Part shown: piece after piece, positions 24,238 to 36,788 of the stretch
Numbering within the stretch: the stretch's first letter is position 1
Layout: each line of letters begins with the position of its first letter
Source of the DNA: Boesenbergia rotunda
Lineage: Eukaryota > Streptophyta > Magnoliopsida > Zingiberales > Zingiberaceae
DNA length: 64,000 nt
Direction: 5' to 3'
NCBI GenBank assembly: GCA_024364735.1
Contig: JAGFNQ010002612.1
Coordinates: 517,070-581,069 of the forward strand
Notes under the pieces: generated by a model
Databases searched by the model: none
What the model was told of the DNA's origin: nothing
The model's input: only the letters and a program-made list of their open reading frames with translations
Made by a program: the position numbers and the translations under genes

Positions 24238-24789
24238 GGAAAATTTGAAAAAACTCTCCAACATTAAATTAGGCTTTGTATGCACTCCTAACTCAGAATT
24301 TCTTTGCATGCACTCTCTGATGGGATTGATAGTATAAAAGAGTAAAAATTCAGTATACATTGTAAAGATTTAAGTATAAATTGTCTGTGATTTAGTACTA
24401 ATTTAAAAAAATTTAGTATTATTTGAAAAAAATTTGAGTATATATTGTTTCAGTATATAGTAAAAATTTCAGTATACGTTGTAAAAATTTAAGTACGAAT
24501 TGATTTAGATTAAGTATTATTTAAAAAAATTTGAGTATAAAATTTAAAAATTTGAGCATGTTAGGTTGCATCCACCACATCAAGATTTTCACGAGGGGCC
24601 ACCGAAACTTTACACTCAAATTTCTTAAATTAGTACTTAATCTTAAACAATTTATACTAAAATGTTTAGAATATATACTGAGTTTTCATTCTTTTATACT
24701 CAATCCATCATGGAATGAATGTAAAAAATTTATCAAGTGGGGAATACATGCAAAGGTTAATTTGAGATTGGAAAGTTTTCTCCCATTAG
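24238..24789 (-). mobile_element. Foldback MITE-like element, copy B (inverted orientation)
   Basis: This is the same family as 9576-10142 but reversed. The left side reads GGAAAATTTGAAAAAACTC and TTTGTATGCACTCC, the right side GGGGAATACATGCAAAGG and AAGTTTTCTCCC. The interior again has GAGTATAAA/TTTATACTC words and the core ATCAAGATTTTCACGAGGGG. Confidence 0.75.
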
Positions 24790-25453
24790 TTTCTATTTTT
24801 GTAATTTTCTTGCTACGTATTAAATTTCCGAACTTAGATGATTACAGTACGAGAAAGCCTGCTGCCGTGGAAGAAGAGATGAGACCTTTCCCGAACCTGA
24901 TATTCTTATCTGTCCCATTCAGAGGACGCAGCCATATGAGAGAGGGAGAGAGAGCAGACCCTCAAAAGCAATGCATAATAAACAAAAAGCTTTAGAATAG
25001 GCCTATCTGAACAATTAATGGCTAAATATATACAGGAAAAGGAGGATTAGGAATAAGTAATTAAGCCTCGTGAGGTAATTTTGATGCAGCGAGAAAGGCC
25101 TGATAGCTATTCCATCCTTTGCATGAGCTTCGAAACTGCCATTCCACCATCCATGCAATTCTCATGGCCTCTGAGCACTCTGTCAGACGGACAAACTAAA
25201 AGAATCATGCCTTTGCTGACCATGTTTGGACGACGAACTTTCCACACCATTCCAACGCACAAGACAACAATGCATGACTTTGATCAATTAATTAGCAGTG
25301 AATGAGTTTTTGTTAACATAATTTCGACTTCGATCGAACCACCCAATCGACTGCACTACACAGATACTGAAAACAAAAGGGAGATTAGAACTACTACACT
25401 GCTATAACAACATTCACTAGCCATCTACTCTGTCGTCAGTTCCATGATCATGT
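24790..25453. other. 3' flank of the MYB gene
   Basis: No gene was recognised. It includes the probable 3' UTR of the minus-strand MYB gene. Short frames (24531-24995, 25081-25305) lack motifs and partly overlap the MITE. Confidence 0.4.
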
Positions 25454-26435
25454 TCATGGGTTGTTGAACTTGCTGCAGTTGAATCCATCGTGACAAGTGA
25501 GACCCTGGTGCGGTGTTGCCATGTCGCTTAGAGTTGGATCGCTTTCCTGGCAGCCGTAGTTGTAGCCACCGAGGATTAAGGCAGCGGCATCTCCCAGCCC
25601 AAGCGCCGACAGGAACAGCTCATTCGAGTAGCCGCACCAGCTGTTCACCGACGACGACGAAGCCGCCGAGGCTTCCTCCGACGGGGAGATCACTTGTTCG
25701 ATGAAAATCCTCTCAGGGAATGGCGTCTGCTGACACTGCTGGGAGAGTAGCCCGTAGATGGGTTGAGGAGGCTTGACATGCGCGAAGCTGAAATCGGCGC
25801 CGCCGAAAGCCTCGGTTTTGATGGGCGGAGAGAGGACCGGAGGAGGTGGAGTGGACGGTGCGCCGTGGAGAGTGGAGTTGGAGGTTGCCCTCGGCACGAT
25901 CAACTTCTTCTTGAGCTTGGTGTTCCAGTAGTTCTTCACGTCGTTGTCCGTTCTTCCAATCAGCTGGGAAGCAATCACAGACCACCTAACGAGATTTTTT
26001 TTTTTTTGTTTTTTTTGAACGTGAATTAGGGATCGCCAATCTCGAGATCAAATTCTTAGCTAAATCAAGTATCAACCCCAAATCAATCGACCAAACCTGC
26101 TTCCGAGTCGATCATACAGAGTGCAAATGATGTTGTCCTCCTCCTCCGTGAACCCGCCATGCTTGATGTCGGGGCGGAGGTAATTGAGCCATCTTAATCG
26201 GCAGCTCTTGCCGCATCGCTTGAGGCCTACGTTATCGATAGTGATCGAGTGAGGACGCTGCTATATACGCTATTGATTGAGATGGAACAGTAACATTACC
26301 TGCTTTCTGAGGTAAAGCGATCCAGTTGCCGCCGGCGCCGTTTTTCTCGATGTAGCTTCTGAGGGCGGCGTCTTCCTCCGGCGACCAGGGACCCCGCTTC
26401 ACGTTGGCTTTGTCGCAGCACGGAGCCCTCCCCAT
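25454..26435 (-). CDS. R2R3-MYB transcription factor, RAX/MYB36-type (subgroup 14)
   Basis: Exons on the minus strand are 26435-26300, 26226-26097 and 25985-25454, in phase with GT-AG borders, giving 265 residues. R2 (about residues 14-64) begins KRGPWSPEEDAALRSYIEKN and has the GNWIALPQKAGLKRCGKSCR type sequence. R3 (about 67-115) includes HGGFTEEEDNIICTLYDRLG, then SRWSVIASQLIGRTDNDVKN and YWNTKLKKKL. The regular Trp spacing and the WIALPQKAGL and NIICTLY signatures match the RAX/MYB36/MYB68/MYB84/MYB87 group, which controls axillary meristems or Casparian strip formation. Intron positions are those usual for R2R3-MYBs. The C-terminus is Pro/Ser-rich and ends DGFNCSKFNNP. The gene seems intact; which member it is cannot be settled without a tree. 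Confidence 0.93.
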
Positions 26436-26510
26436 CGAACAACAAACCTACAGCGCAAAGAGGTGGATGGATGGATGGCTGAAGGGAGGAAAGCAGAGTT
26501 CTCTCTGCTT

Positions 26511-26520
26511 CGCTTATAAA
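26511..26520 (-). promoter_or_regulatory. TATA box of the MYB gene
   Basis: TTTATAAGCG on the minus strand lies about 76-85 bases before the MYB start codon, a normal distance for a plant core promoter. Confidence 0.5.
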
Positions 26521-26701
26521 CAGACGAAAAGAATGGAAAAGCTGGACGCGTACCGTACGATCGAGCTGCACCCCCAGCCTGTCAATTATTATTATCATTA
26601 TTGAAAAGGCAATTAAAATTCTATTACCTGCTTTTAGATTTATATAAAAATATTATAAAAAGATTTTTTATTAAATTAAATTATAATAATATTTTAACGC
26701 T

Positions 26702-27418
26702 TAATTGGAGAAAACTCCCCAATCCCAAACTGACTTTTGCATATACTCCTCACTTGATAAATTCTTTGCATTCATTCGCCGATGGATTGAGTATAAAAGA
26801 GTAAAAACTCAGTATACATTTTAAAGATTTGAGTATAAATTGTTTAATATTTAGTACTAATTCAAAAAATTTGAGTACAAAGTTTCGATGACCCCTCATA
26901 TGAAAATCTGGATATGGTGAGTATAAAAGAGTGAAAACTCAGTATACATTATAAAGATTTGAGTATAAATTGTTTGAGATTGAGTATTAATTTAAGAAAT
27001 TTGAATATAAAATTTCGGTGACCCCTCATGTGAAAATCTTGATGTGGTGGATGTAACCTCATATACTCAAATTTTTAAATTTTATACTCAATTTTTTTTT
27101 CAAATAATACTTGATCTAAATCAATTCATACTTAAATTTTGATAATGTATACTAAATTTTTTACTATATACTGAAATAATATATACTCAAATTTTTTCAA
27201 ATAATACTCAAATTTCTTAAATTAATACTCAATCTCAAACAATTTATACTCAAATCTTTACGATTTATAATGAATTTTTACTCTTTTATACTGATAAAAA
27301 AAAATAACACATAAAACTGTCTTGTCAATCTCATCAAGGAGTGCATGCAAAGAAACTTTTGGTTGGGGAGTGCATGTAAAGCCCAATTTGATGTTGGGGA
27401 GTTTTCTCAAATTTTCCC
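26702..27418 (+). mobile_element. Foldback MITE-like element, copy C, with internal duplication
   Basis: Same orientation as copy A. It starts TTAATTGGAGAAAACTCCCC and ends GGGGAGTTTTCTC then AAATTTTCCC. It is about 140 bases longer than copies A and B because the segment with GAGTATAAAAGAG, CAGTATACATT and GACCCCTCAT-TGAAAATCT is present twice. Interior words form the same long imperfect palindrome. Confidence 0.75.
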
Positions 27419-28354
27419 ATATTTTAATTAACTTTTATCATAGATTTTAGCATTTTGAAAATCGGCCTGGACCGATCGGTCGAACTGATCGGACAGAGAA
27501 TCGGTCAAATTTTTGATCCGAATTGATTCTGAAAATTGGCTGCTCAAGAACCGAATGCGAACCGTTTTGAACCGGTTGAGAATCGATGAACCGGACAAAT
27601 CGAAAAAATGAGGCAAACCGACTTGGTTTATTTTATTTTTTATTTTTTTTCGCTTTTACAATTTTACTTTTGAAAAATAAAAAATAAAAAAAAAATAAAA
27701 TATCAAAATCCTAATTTACTTTCACTTAAAATCCCAAATAAATAAAATTATTGTTTGCTTGAACCCAATAATTTTAAACTTGAATTTTTATTTGAAACTA
27801 ACCTTTTTTTAAGAATATCGTCTTGAGTTTCTGAGAAAAATATATCTATGCACGACCTAATTGATCCAATAATAAAAAATTAGTTGGACAAGTTCTTAAT
27901 TTCATATATTTATATTTATATATATTTTATTATATATCGATTATATTCTAGTTGGATCTCCGATTAAATCGATTAAATTTTTAAAATTCCGAATTCTTAT
28001 CTCGACCGATTTGATATTCGGTTTGATTTTCAGAACCTTATTAAATTCACCCTCCACTGGAAAAATGAATTAGTTGAACAGGACTTCAACAGAAAAATCC
28101 GGACACGGTGGGGTTGAAATGAAAACAAACAATGGGACGTCCCTACGTTAAATATTGAAACTGAGGGTTTTCTACGTAAAGATCTCCGGGTATATATTAT
28201 ATTATATTATTTTATTTTATCGAAATCCCTCAGAATTGTTCTCCGCCCCGAACGCATCTCCATTTCCTGCCGTTGGGGTCGGAGAACAGCCAGATTTGGG
28301 GCAGAGAAGGGAGGGGGGAGAGAGAGAGAGAGGTAGGCTGACCAAGGATCGAGG
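27419..28354. other. Upstream region of SYP71
   Basis: AT-rich with a GC-richer patch near 27460-27620 holding repeated GAACCG/CGGTTC-like words. A GAGA tract at 28315-28332 lies in the likely 5' UTR of the SNARE gene. No other gene was recognised. Confidence 0.4.
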
Positions 28355-31300
28355 ATGAGCGTCATCGATATCCTTACGCGGGTCGACGTAATCTGCAAGA
28401 AGTACGAGAAATACGACGTCGACAAGCTCAATGCCGACAATGTTTCCGGTGACGACGCCTTCGCCCGCCTTTATGCCTCCGTCGATTCGGACATCGAATC
28501 AGCCCTCCAGGTATCTCCCGTTCCTTCCTTCTTTTTCTTCTCCTCTTTTTGCATTGTGCGAGGGTTTGATCCGTAGCGGTTGATTTGGCGATGGCGCGAC
28601 GCAGAAAGCGGAAGCAGCGTCCAGCGAAAAGAATCGGGCCGCAGTTGTGGCGTTGAATGCCGAGATCCGGCGCACAAAGGCAAGGTTGCTGGAGGAGATC
28701 CCGAAGCTGCAGCGGTTGGCCGTGAAGAAGGTGTGACACCTTTTTCTCTGATTCTCTTTTGTCGTGTTGCGAGTTATTTAAATTTGGCTTATGCTTTGTT
28801 TTCGGTTGTGTGATTTGAGATTATGGTAGCTTTTTAACTCCAAATGTTGTTCAAAAAACTACATTTTAGTTCTGTTTCGCCCCTCATAGGAATAGGAAAG
28901 CAAGCCTGCAGAGAACACTGTGAGGTCATGCGCAATTAAACAGGTTTGACAGCATCACATATTTGTTGGTGCCTTTGACTGTAAGAATCTACTATCAAGT
29001 AAGATCCTTATATCCTGATTCTAAATAGTGGAGCTCAAGGTTAGTTGTTGTCTGTTGTTGTCATGCAAGTGATAAAAGTTATTTAAGATGTTCACAAGAA
29101 GATAGTGATGGTATATTAAAAAATGAATTCCTTTGTGACCTGAGACTCAGTAGCTTGCTGTTCATTTTAAGATAGGAGTAGAAAATATACTTGGAGAAGC
29201 ACCACAGGAAGATGCTTCTTCAATAATGAACCTTCAGTCAATTGATGTCAGATATTACAGAGACCAGCTGATAAACTCATGACTGAACTTGCAAGGAAAA
29301 ATGAGCATTCGTTGGATGTTATTTTCATATTGGAATTGCTGCTGTGAGTATGTAATGCTGAATTTAGGTGATGGAATGCTTTATAATTGTGGATTAGGAG
29401 TGAGATCATCAAGCCATGTTAAATGATTTGTTAACGTTGTTTGTTTGTGTTGTCTATGTTTCCTCTGCATACTCTTCACACAAACAACACACACGAGCAC
29501 ATGCGCAATTAAGTGATTTATTATTTGTCGTATTGAAAATTTCAATTTAGGTGAACTGGCCATTCATCCCCTCTCCCTCTAGCTGCCCTTATACCCCTAG
29601 CCTCTGTCAAACACACCATCTATTGATCCCACAAGAACTACTGGAAGGGGCTAAAGAGACAAAAACAACAACTGTATTGGAAACATAAATGTGCATCCCA
29701 CAAGAACATTTTGGTAGGTTAAGATGGGTAATTTAATATTTGAGATGTTTTCAGAAATTTCAATGATACAAAAAGTATGTGACTCACAAACAGGAAATTT
29801 CAGTATCAAAATTGTGATATGAACATATATATGTTACATAACCTTTGATGAGACCATAACTGAGCTTCATATTTCTTTTCTTGTTATTTTTACCTTACAA
29901 GAAGGTATATCACAATATTTTTGTGCTAATAACGATTAGCCTGCGTTGCCCATTGTTTGAAATGCAATTTGTTTTACACACAATACCAATGCATTGCACA
30001 TTCATAATAGTTGGTTTTTCTTAAAATTGACTGTTTGTGTCTCCCGTGAGTGTAACTGGACATCCATTAATATGTATTTAGAACATAGATAATCTGAAAT
30101 AGATGACTTATTTCTGTTGAATTTGGTATTTCTAATTTATTTTTAGTCCAGGTAAAAGGGCTGTCTAAAGAGGAACTTGCTACTCGCAGTGACTTGGTCT
30201 CAGCTCTACCAGACAGGATTCAGTCAATTCCAGATGGGAGTTCAACTGGAGCAAAAACTGGTGGCTGGACAGCTTCAGGTTCTCGCACAGGGATTAGATT
30301 CGACACTACTTCAGGTTAACATAATCATATTATGTGCATTTATTAGGTGTTTGTAAGAATACTCAAAGAAGGTATTAACTTAGAGAATATTAATCTGATA
30401 TAGTCTGTGGATGTGCACTTGGCACTTCTAGCTCTTATAGTTTTTCCTAGATACAGTGGCAAGTTTGCGGTTTTGCTTCTTTTTTCTAGGCCATACAACA
30501 TCAATATGTTTGCAGTGACTTGAGCTAAATGAATTTTGTCAAAAAAGGGATACATCAAGTATAGGCAAATACTGAGCCATAGAATAAACTATTCCTAGTT
30601 GCATTGGTTGTATGCTTCTGGAAATGGAAGTCCTTACAAGTTCCTTTTTCTAATATATAATGGAATACATTATTTTAGTAGTACTTGTATCATGATCTCT
30701 CATTTCTACTTTTTTTTTTGTAAATTGATTGGGATTTGATTGTGCATTTGATTTGTCCCAGATGGAAGATTTGACAGTGAGTACTTTCAGCAGACTGAAG
30801 AATCAAACCAATTTAGGCAAGAGTATGAAATGCGCAAAATGAAACAAGTGATTTCTCTTCTTCCTTTGTATTTGTACATGCCATTGCATAGGTTAAGTGT
30901 GGCAGTAGACATGTAGTCCATTTTGTTGCAATGTTGCAATTCAAATTGCTAAGCTTTTATCAGTGATAGTTTATTTCTCCTGATTGTTGATGTAATACCA
31001 TTGCCTTCCGTGAATAATTTCTTTCGTGATTAGGTATGTTAATCTGTATAACTTGTATATAAGTTTTCTTAAGTGTGCATGTGTCTCACCTAGAAAACTA
31101 GCTATATATCATATCTTATGTTCAACAAAGATTGCTTATTTTTGAACTGTCATCATCTTCTCCTTGAAATTACAAGCTCACTTGTGCTTGTCTTGTTCTT
31201 CTTTGAGCTTTTGGATGGTTTAATGATGTTCGCATATTTCTGTTTCATTGATAGAGAAGATGTGTGTGCCATCTGGAATACATTAAGCAAATGCGTGCCA

Positions 31301-32679
31301 GTTTATACATGGCCAATTACTTCTTATTGATGAATCAAACGTCTTTTTCTCAACCACTGAGCATTTAGTATAAGAAATTGGGCACAAGCAGTGGTGTTCT
31401 GATATGCACATGATGTTGTATTTTTATTATTATTATTTTTTGCGTTTGATCATTGTTCATTTGTTGTTTGTCTGAGTATTTTTTACCTCTTAGTAGTATT
31501 CATTATTGTTTTAATTACATCATTTGAGAAATACACTTCATTTTATTTATCATGCGTTTTTTGTTTCACTCCCTAGACTGTGTTGTAAAATGAACTGTGT
31601 TTTTCATGGAAATATTTATTTTTGTTTAAAATGATTTCCATGCTCTTGCAATAGCAAACTTTATTGACATAGTTTGGGATACTGTGCCAATTTCTATTGA
31701 AACCCCTATATTTCATCTTGATTTTTTTTTATTTTGGTCCTCAGTTATTTTATATTTGTTAATTATCTTTCAGATCTGGAGATGGTTTTAGTGAGACTAC
31801 AGACTATAATAGTTGTTTTCTCTGTCAGTCAGTGGTGGTTTTATTATAACTAATTATTGCTTCTGATACATGGGTGATGTGTAATCTATTTTTCAGGATC
31901 AAGGTTTGGATATTATATCCGAAGGACTGGATACACTGAAAAACATGGCCCACGACATGAATGAAGTGAGGTTTTTATTTTGAGTTATGAAGGACTAAAA
32001 AGAAGGAAAAAATGCTGATTTTATTGTATTGGACAGGAATTGGACAGGCAAGTACCTCTGATGGATGAAATTGATGCAAAGGTAGTTTTTTTTCTCTCTC
32101 TTCAAATATTATAATTCTTTTTCACTAACTAATGAGATATTCAGATTATGTTTGACTTACTGGTGAGATTGGACTATAGGTGGACAAGGCTACCTCTGAC
32201 CTGAGGCATACCAATGTCAGACTTAAGCAGACTGTTACTCAGGTCCCTTCTAATTCTAGTTTGAGTAAACATTATCTATTCAGACAGATATTTGTTAAAC
32301 CGCCAAAAGTTTAAAATTTCTGACAAGTAAACTGTGATTTTCATTTTTCCAGCTTAGATCCAGTCGCAATTTTTGCATTGACATAATCTTGTTGTGCATT
32401 ATTCTTGGTATTGCTGCTTATCTGTACAAGTAAGTTTCATTCCTAACCTGCAGTTTGTACACAGTCATGCATATTTATGGCTGGTGGACTGATTTAGTTG
32501 CCATCTTGAATCTGATTCCATAAATAGAATAACTGATGTAAAGTATAAACAATACCATGGCTATGCATATCCCTGAGAACCTACAGTTTTTTTAAAAAAT
32601 TTATTTTTCATGGATGAATTCCTACAATTAAAGTGTTCCCTAACTATTTTTATTTCTTTGCAGTGTACTAAAGAAATGA
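28355..32679 (+). CDS. SYP71: Syntaxin of plants 71 (SYP7-group Qc-SNARE)
   Basis: SYP71 is a plant-specific Qc-SNARE of ER and plasma membrane that joins Qa and R SNAREs in secretion and cell-plate membrane fusion. Nine exons with good borders: 28355-28510, 28605-28730, 30152-30314, 30762-30847, 31897-31965, 32037-32081, 32180-32242, 32353-32429 and 32664-32679. They add to 801 bases, 266 residues, the usual SYP71 length. The N-terminus reads MSVIDILTRVDVICKKYEKY. The SNARE helix is about residues 178-234 (QGLDIISEGLDTLKNMAHDM ... DEIDAKVDKATSDLRHTNVR), with Q205 in DRQVPLMDEI as the likely zero-layer Gln. A single tail anchor follows (about 243-261, CIDIILLCIILGIAAYLY), ending NVLKK. The gene appears intact. 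Confidence 0.95.
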
Positions 32680-33172
32680 GATTCCAATGACACGATCGGT
32701 CTTCCATCTGATTGCGCATTTGTATTCCATCGGGCAATAGATGTCATGTTGTGTGTGTTCTGTTGCTACTTCGTTTGAAAATTTTTGTTTCCAGTTTGTT
32801 GTGCTTTCGTTGAATTTCCACAGAACAACTGAACCATATTCCATTTCCTGTTACCAGACTTGTATGAATGAATAATTTGCTATGGATATGATAATCAGCA
32901 AATTGTATTGTCGAACAATTCAGTTGCTTTCGAGTTAATTATGCTTTTTCAAGGAAGCTTTTGTTTAATGTACCTATTTTATGCACTTGTTTTTTTTGTC
33001 AAACGCTCCTAATGCTTTCGAAATTGATAAAATAGCAATTTACCGAATCGACTAATTAAATTTGTGAAATATTTAAATCATGTAAGATAATTTTAAAATT
33101 ATTAAATTAGGTATCTATTTTCAATTTTGTTTTTATCAGTCGATTGATGATTTTTTTCAGAGCAATGATAAT
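32680..33172. other. 3' UTR of SYP71 and short spacer
   Basis: The first 250 bases are the probable 3' UTR. The rest is AT-rich with no recognised feature. Confidence 0.4.
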
Positions 33173-33335
33173 GAGAGTGAAAGTAAAATGAATCACGTAA
33201 TATTTTACATGCACACGTCCGATTATCATTTGGACATCATCGACGGCCGAATCAAACTGTACCTTGGAGGCACGATGAATCCGTCGAAGATCGATACATA
33301 CAAAATATCACGTCATTCACTTTATCTTTCATTCT
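33173..33335. mobile_element. MITE-like inverted-repeat element, copy 2 of 2
   Basis: The left arm GAGAGTGAAAGTAAAATGAA pairs with the inverted right arm CACTTTATCTTTCATTC. The middle shares CATGCACACGTCCGATTATC and TTGGAGGCACGATGAA with the element at 12225-12402. The 98-codon frame across it is chance. Confidence 0.6.
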
Positions 33336-33539
33336 CCCATTTTTACTTTCCCTATTATTTTTTTTTTCATACGTCGACTTATTTTTCTACTGCCCTCATG
33401 CGACGAATTAACCGAGAGAAACAGTCGGCTGATTTAAAAATCAATCGAGTGTTTTTTTTTCTAATTAAAAGTTATTTTAGATAAAATTAATTAATAGACG
33501 ATTTTGAAATGATATAAAATTAGTTCTTACATAGTTTAT

Positions 33540-35960
33540 TCTTTTAAATATATTCATACCCTTAAATATTAATTTGACCTAATATATTAAGAGCAGTGAT
33601 TTTTTAAATACATATTTGATTATTCAAAAAATTTAATTCGTGTTAAAAAATCACTACTCTTAATATATTGGGTCACATTGATATTTGATGGCGTGAATAT
33701 AATCAGGAGAACTAACCATACATATAAGAACTAATTCCATATCAATCTGAAATCGTTTGTCCATTAGCAGATTTTGCCTTCTTATACATAATTAAGAGAA
33801 TTAAATTAATACATAAGAGTTAATTTCATATCAATCCGATCTATCAGTCAGTTTTATCCAAAATCAGTTGATGGACCAAACAAACCGATTGATGGACCAA
33901 ACGACTTCTGATTGAAAAGTCTAATTCGTATTTAAAAAAAAATACTATTCTTAATATATTGAGTCAAATTGATATTTGAGGGCATATATATTAAGTCAAA
34001 TTGATATTTGATGGCATGAATATATTCAGGAGAATTAGATTGAAATATAAAATTTAGTTTTATGTCAATCCGATATTGTTTGATCCATCTGTCGATTTGT
34101 TTGGTCCATCAATCGGTGTTGCCCAAAATCGATTGATCGACCAAATGAACCGGTAGATAGACCAAATGAACTTGGATTAATATGAAACTATCTCCTATAT
34201 ATTTATTTAATTATCCTGAATATTCCTCCTTATTATGTTAGATAAATAAATACATAGAAGTAGTTTCATATCAATCCGTATTCATTTGGTCTATCTACTA
34301 ATTCGTTTGGTTCATCATTCGATTTTGGGCAAAATTGACTGATGGATCAAACGAACCGATTGATGGATCAAACAATCTTAGATTGATATGAAACTAACTT
34401 TTATATTTCAGTCTAATTATCCTAATTATATTCATGTTATTAAACATCAATTTGATTGAATATTTTGAGAATAATGATTTTTTAAGCACAAATTATATTT
34501 TTCAAATAATCAAATTCGTATTCAAAAAATCACTACTCTCAATATATTGAGTTAAATCGATGTTTGAGAGTATGAATATAATCAGGAGAATTAAACTAAA
34601 ATATAAAAGTTAGTTTTATATCAATCCGAAGTCTTTTGGTCCATCTACCGGTTCGTTTGGTCCATCAGCCAATTTTGAGCAAAATCGACTGATGGACTAA
34701 ACGACCTCGGATTGACATAAAACAACTTCTATATTTTAGTCTATTCATGCTCTCAAATATCAATTTGACTCAATATATTGAGAGTATTGATTTTTTAAAC
34801 ATAAATTAGATTTTTGAACAATCAAATTCGTGTTCAAAAAATCACCACTCTTAATATATTGAGTTAAATTGATGTTTGAAGGAAGGGATATAATTAGGTG
34901 AATTAGACTAAAATATAGAAGTTAGTTTCATGTCAATCCTAGATCGTTTGGTTCATTAACTGATTTATTTGGTCCATCAGTCGGTTTTGAGCAAAATCGA
35001 CTGATGAACCAAACAACCTCGGATTTACATGAAATTAGTTCCTATGTATTTATCTAATTCTCTTGATTATATCAATGTCCTCAAATATCAATTTAACTTA
35101 ATATTGAGAGCAGTGATTTTTAAACACCAATTTGATTGTTTAAAAAATCTATTTCGTGTTTTAAAAAACACTACTCTCAATATATTAAGTTAAATTGATG
35201 TTTGAGAGCATGAATATAATGAAAAAAATTAGACTAAAATATTGAAGTTGGTTTCATGTCAATCCAAGGTCGTTTGGTTTATCATATGATTCGTTTGGTC
35301 CATCAGTCGATTCTGGGTAAAATTGATTAATAGACCAAACGATCTCAGATTAATATGAAATTAACTCTTATATATTTGTCTAATTCTCTTAATTATTTTC
35401 ACACATTCAAACATTAATTTGACCAAATATATCAAGAGCAGTGATTTTTTAAATATGAATTTGATTATTCAAAAAATTTAATTTATGTTCAAAAAATCAC
35501 TACTTTTAATATATTAGGTCAAATTTATGTTTGAGGGCGTAGATATAATTAGAAGTATTAACTATATACATAGGAATTAATTTCATATCAATCCGAAGTC
35601 GTTTGGTCTATCGGCTGGTTTTACCTTCCTATGCCTGGGCAAAATCAACAGATAGACCAAACGAGTTCAGATTGATATGAAATTAGTTCTTATGTATATG
35701 ATTTATTCTCCTGATTATATTCACGCCCTCAAATATCAATTTGACCCAATATATTGAGAGCAATAATTTTTTATCACGAATTGATTTTTTTAAACAATCA
35801 AATTCGTATTTAAAAAATTAGTGCTCTCAATATATTTGGTCAAATTAATGTTCGAAGACATGAATATACTCATAAAAACAAACAATATATATAGAAACTA
35901 ATTTTATATCATTCTGAAATTATTTTATCTATTAAAAGTTAGTGAATTGCTATTGTTAAA
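33540..35960. repeat. Array of about 320-bp foldback repeats
   Basis: Diverged units recur with a spacing near 320 bases. AATATATTGAGAGCAGTGAT-like landmarks lie at about 33585, 34460, 34780, 35103, 35428 and 35748. Each unit is itself largely palindromic. One hairpin is CGTTTGGTCCATCAGTCG-TTTTG...CAAAA-CGACTGATGGACCAAACG, seen at about 33840, 34095, 34310, 34655, 34970, 35293 and 35605. A second is AATATATTGAG...CTCAATATATT, with ATAAAATTCATGCCCTCAAATATCAA-like arms. No coding potential. Copies differ by 10-25 percent by eye, so the array is old. Confidence 0.75.
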
Positions 35961-36190
35961 ATTAATATTCGAGTATATGAATATAAGAAATTAATATTTG
36001 AAATTATAAATATATGTGATCCAGTAAATTGTGTTTGTTAAAATGTCTTAACTTATTCAAAGTTAGCCCCTTGGGAAAACAAATTTTAAAATTTTCATTT
36101 TAAATATGAAAACTAATAAAATATAAAAATATATACCGTATTTTATTAAAAGAATAAAGTTACATTTTTGAAAATATTATTAATAATATA

Positions 36191-36356
36191 TAAATTTTGA
36201 TTAGGAAAGCAATTGGTAAACGTGAAACTACGAGGGATGTTAGTAAAAAAGACTCATTACTGTTGCTACCCAGTAAATTTTGATTAGGAAAGCAATCGGT
36301 AAATCTGAAACTTCGAGGGATGTTAGTAAAAAAAATTCAATACTGTTGCTACCCAG
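36191..36356. repeat. 83-bp tandem duplication that includes the tRNA 3' end
   Basis: Copies 36191-36273 and 36274-36356 both start TAAATTTTGATTAGGAAAGC and end TGTTGCTACCCAG. The second copy's last 13 bases are the 3' end of the tRNA-Val gene on the minus strand, so the first copy carries an isolated 3' tRNA tip and trailer. Confidence 0.9.
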
Positions 36357-36416
36357 GGTCGAACTGGGGGCCTTTAGTGTGTAAGACTAACGTGATAACC
36401 ACTACACCATAGCAAC
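36344..36416 (-). tRNA. trnV-UAC: tRNA-Val (anticodon UAC)
   Basis: The minus strand folds as a full cloverleaf of 73 bases: acceptor GTTGCTA / TAGCAAC with discriminator A, D arm GTGTAGTGGTTATCAC, anticodon arm TTAGT-CTTACAC-ACTAA with anticodon TAC, and T arm CCCAG-TTCGACC-CTGGG. The A and B box promoters are within these arms. No intron and no encoded CCA, as expected for a nuclear gene. It should read GUA valine codons. Confidence 0.93.
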
Positions 36417-36788
36417 TTGATGGTCTAAGAGATTTTAGAGGCTATAAAACTAATAAAAGAAATACTATCTCTGTAGCCCGACCAGAACCTTTCATGGATA
36501 TCCACAGGGATCTCATCTCATCTCATCTCATCATTGCCCGCACACTTCTAAACCTTTCGACCTCCAACCTTTTGACGACTCACCTCAAAATTCATCGATA
36601 GTTCCAAGATCATGACACCGACATCTACCAGACTACCACCACCTTGAAATGGAGGAGAGGAACCCATGCATGCACCAAAAAGAGCTAGCCATAAATTTAC
36701 TACTCCATGATAGAGAAAAAGATCGAGTGTGCTAGCTAAAATATCCGTACAATAATTGCATGAACATGGCCATTTCCCCATTGGTGAT
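36417..36788. other. Spacer between tRNA and retrotransposon copy 1
   Basis: A short (TCTCA)n microsatellite lies at about 36509-36531. A minus-strand 114-codon frame starts inside the LTR and has no recognised motif. The five bases before the LTR are GTGAT. Confidence 0.4.
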
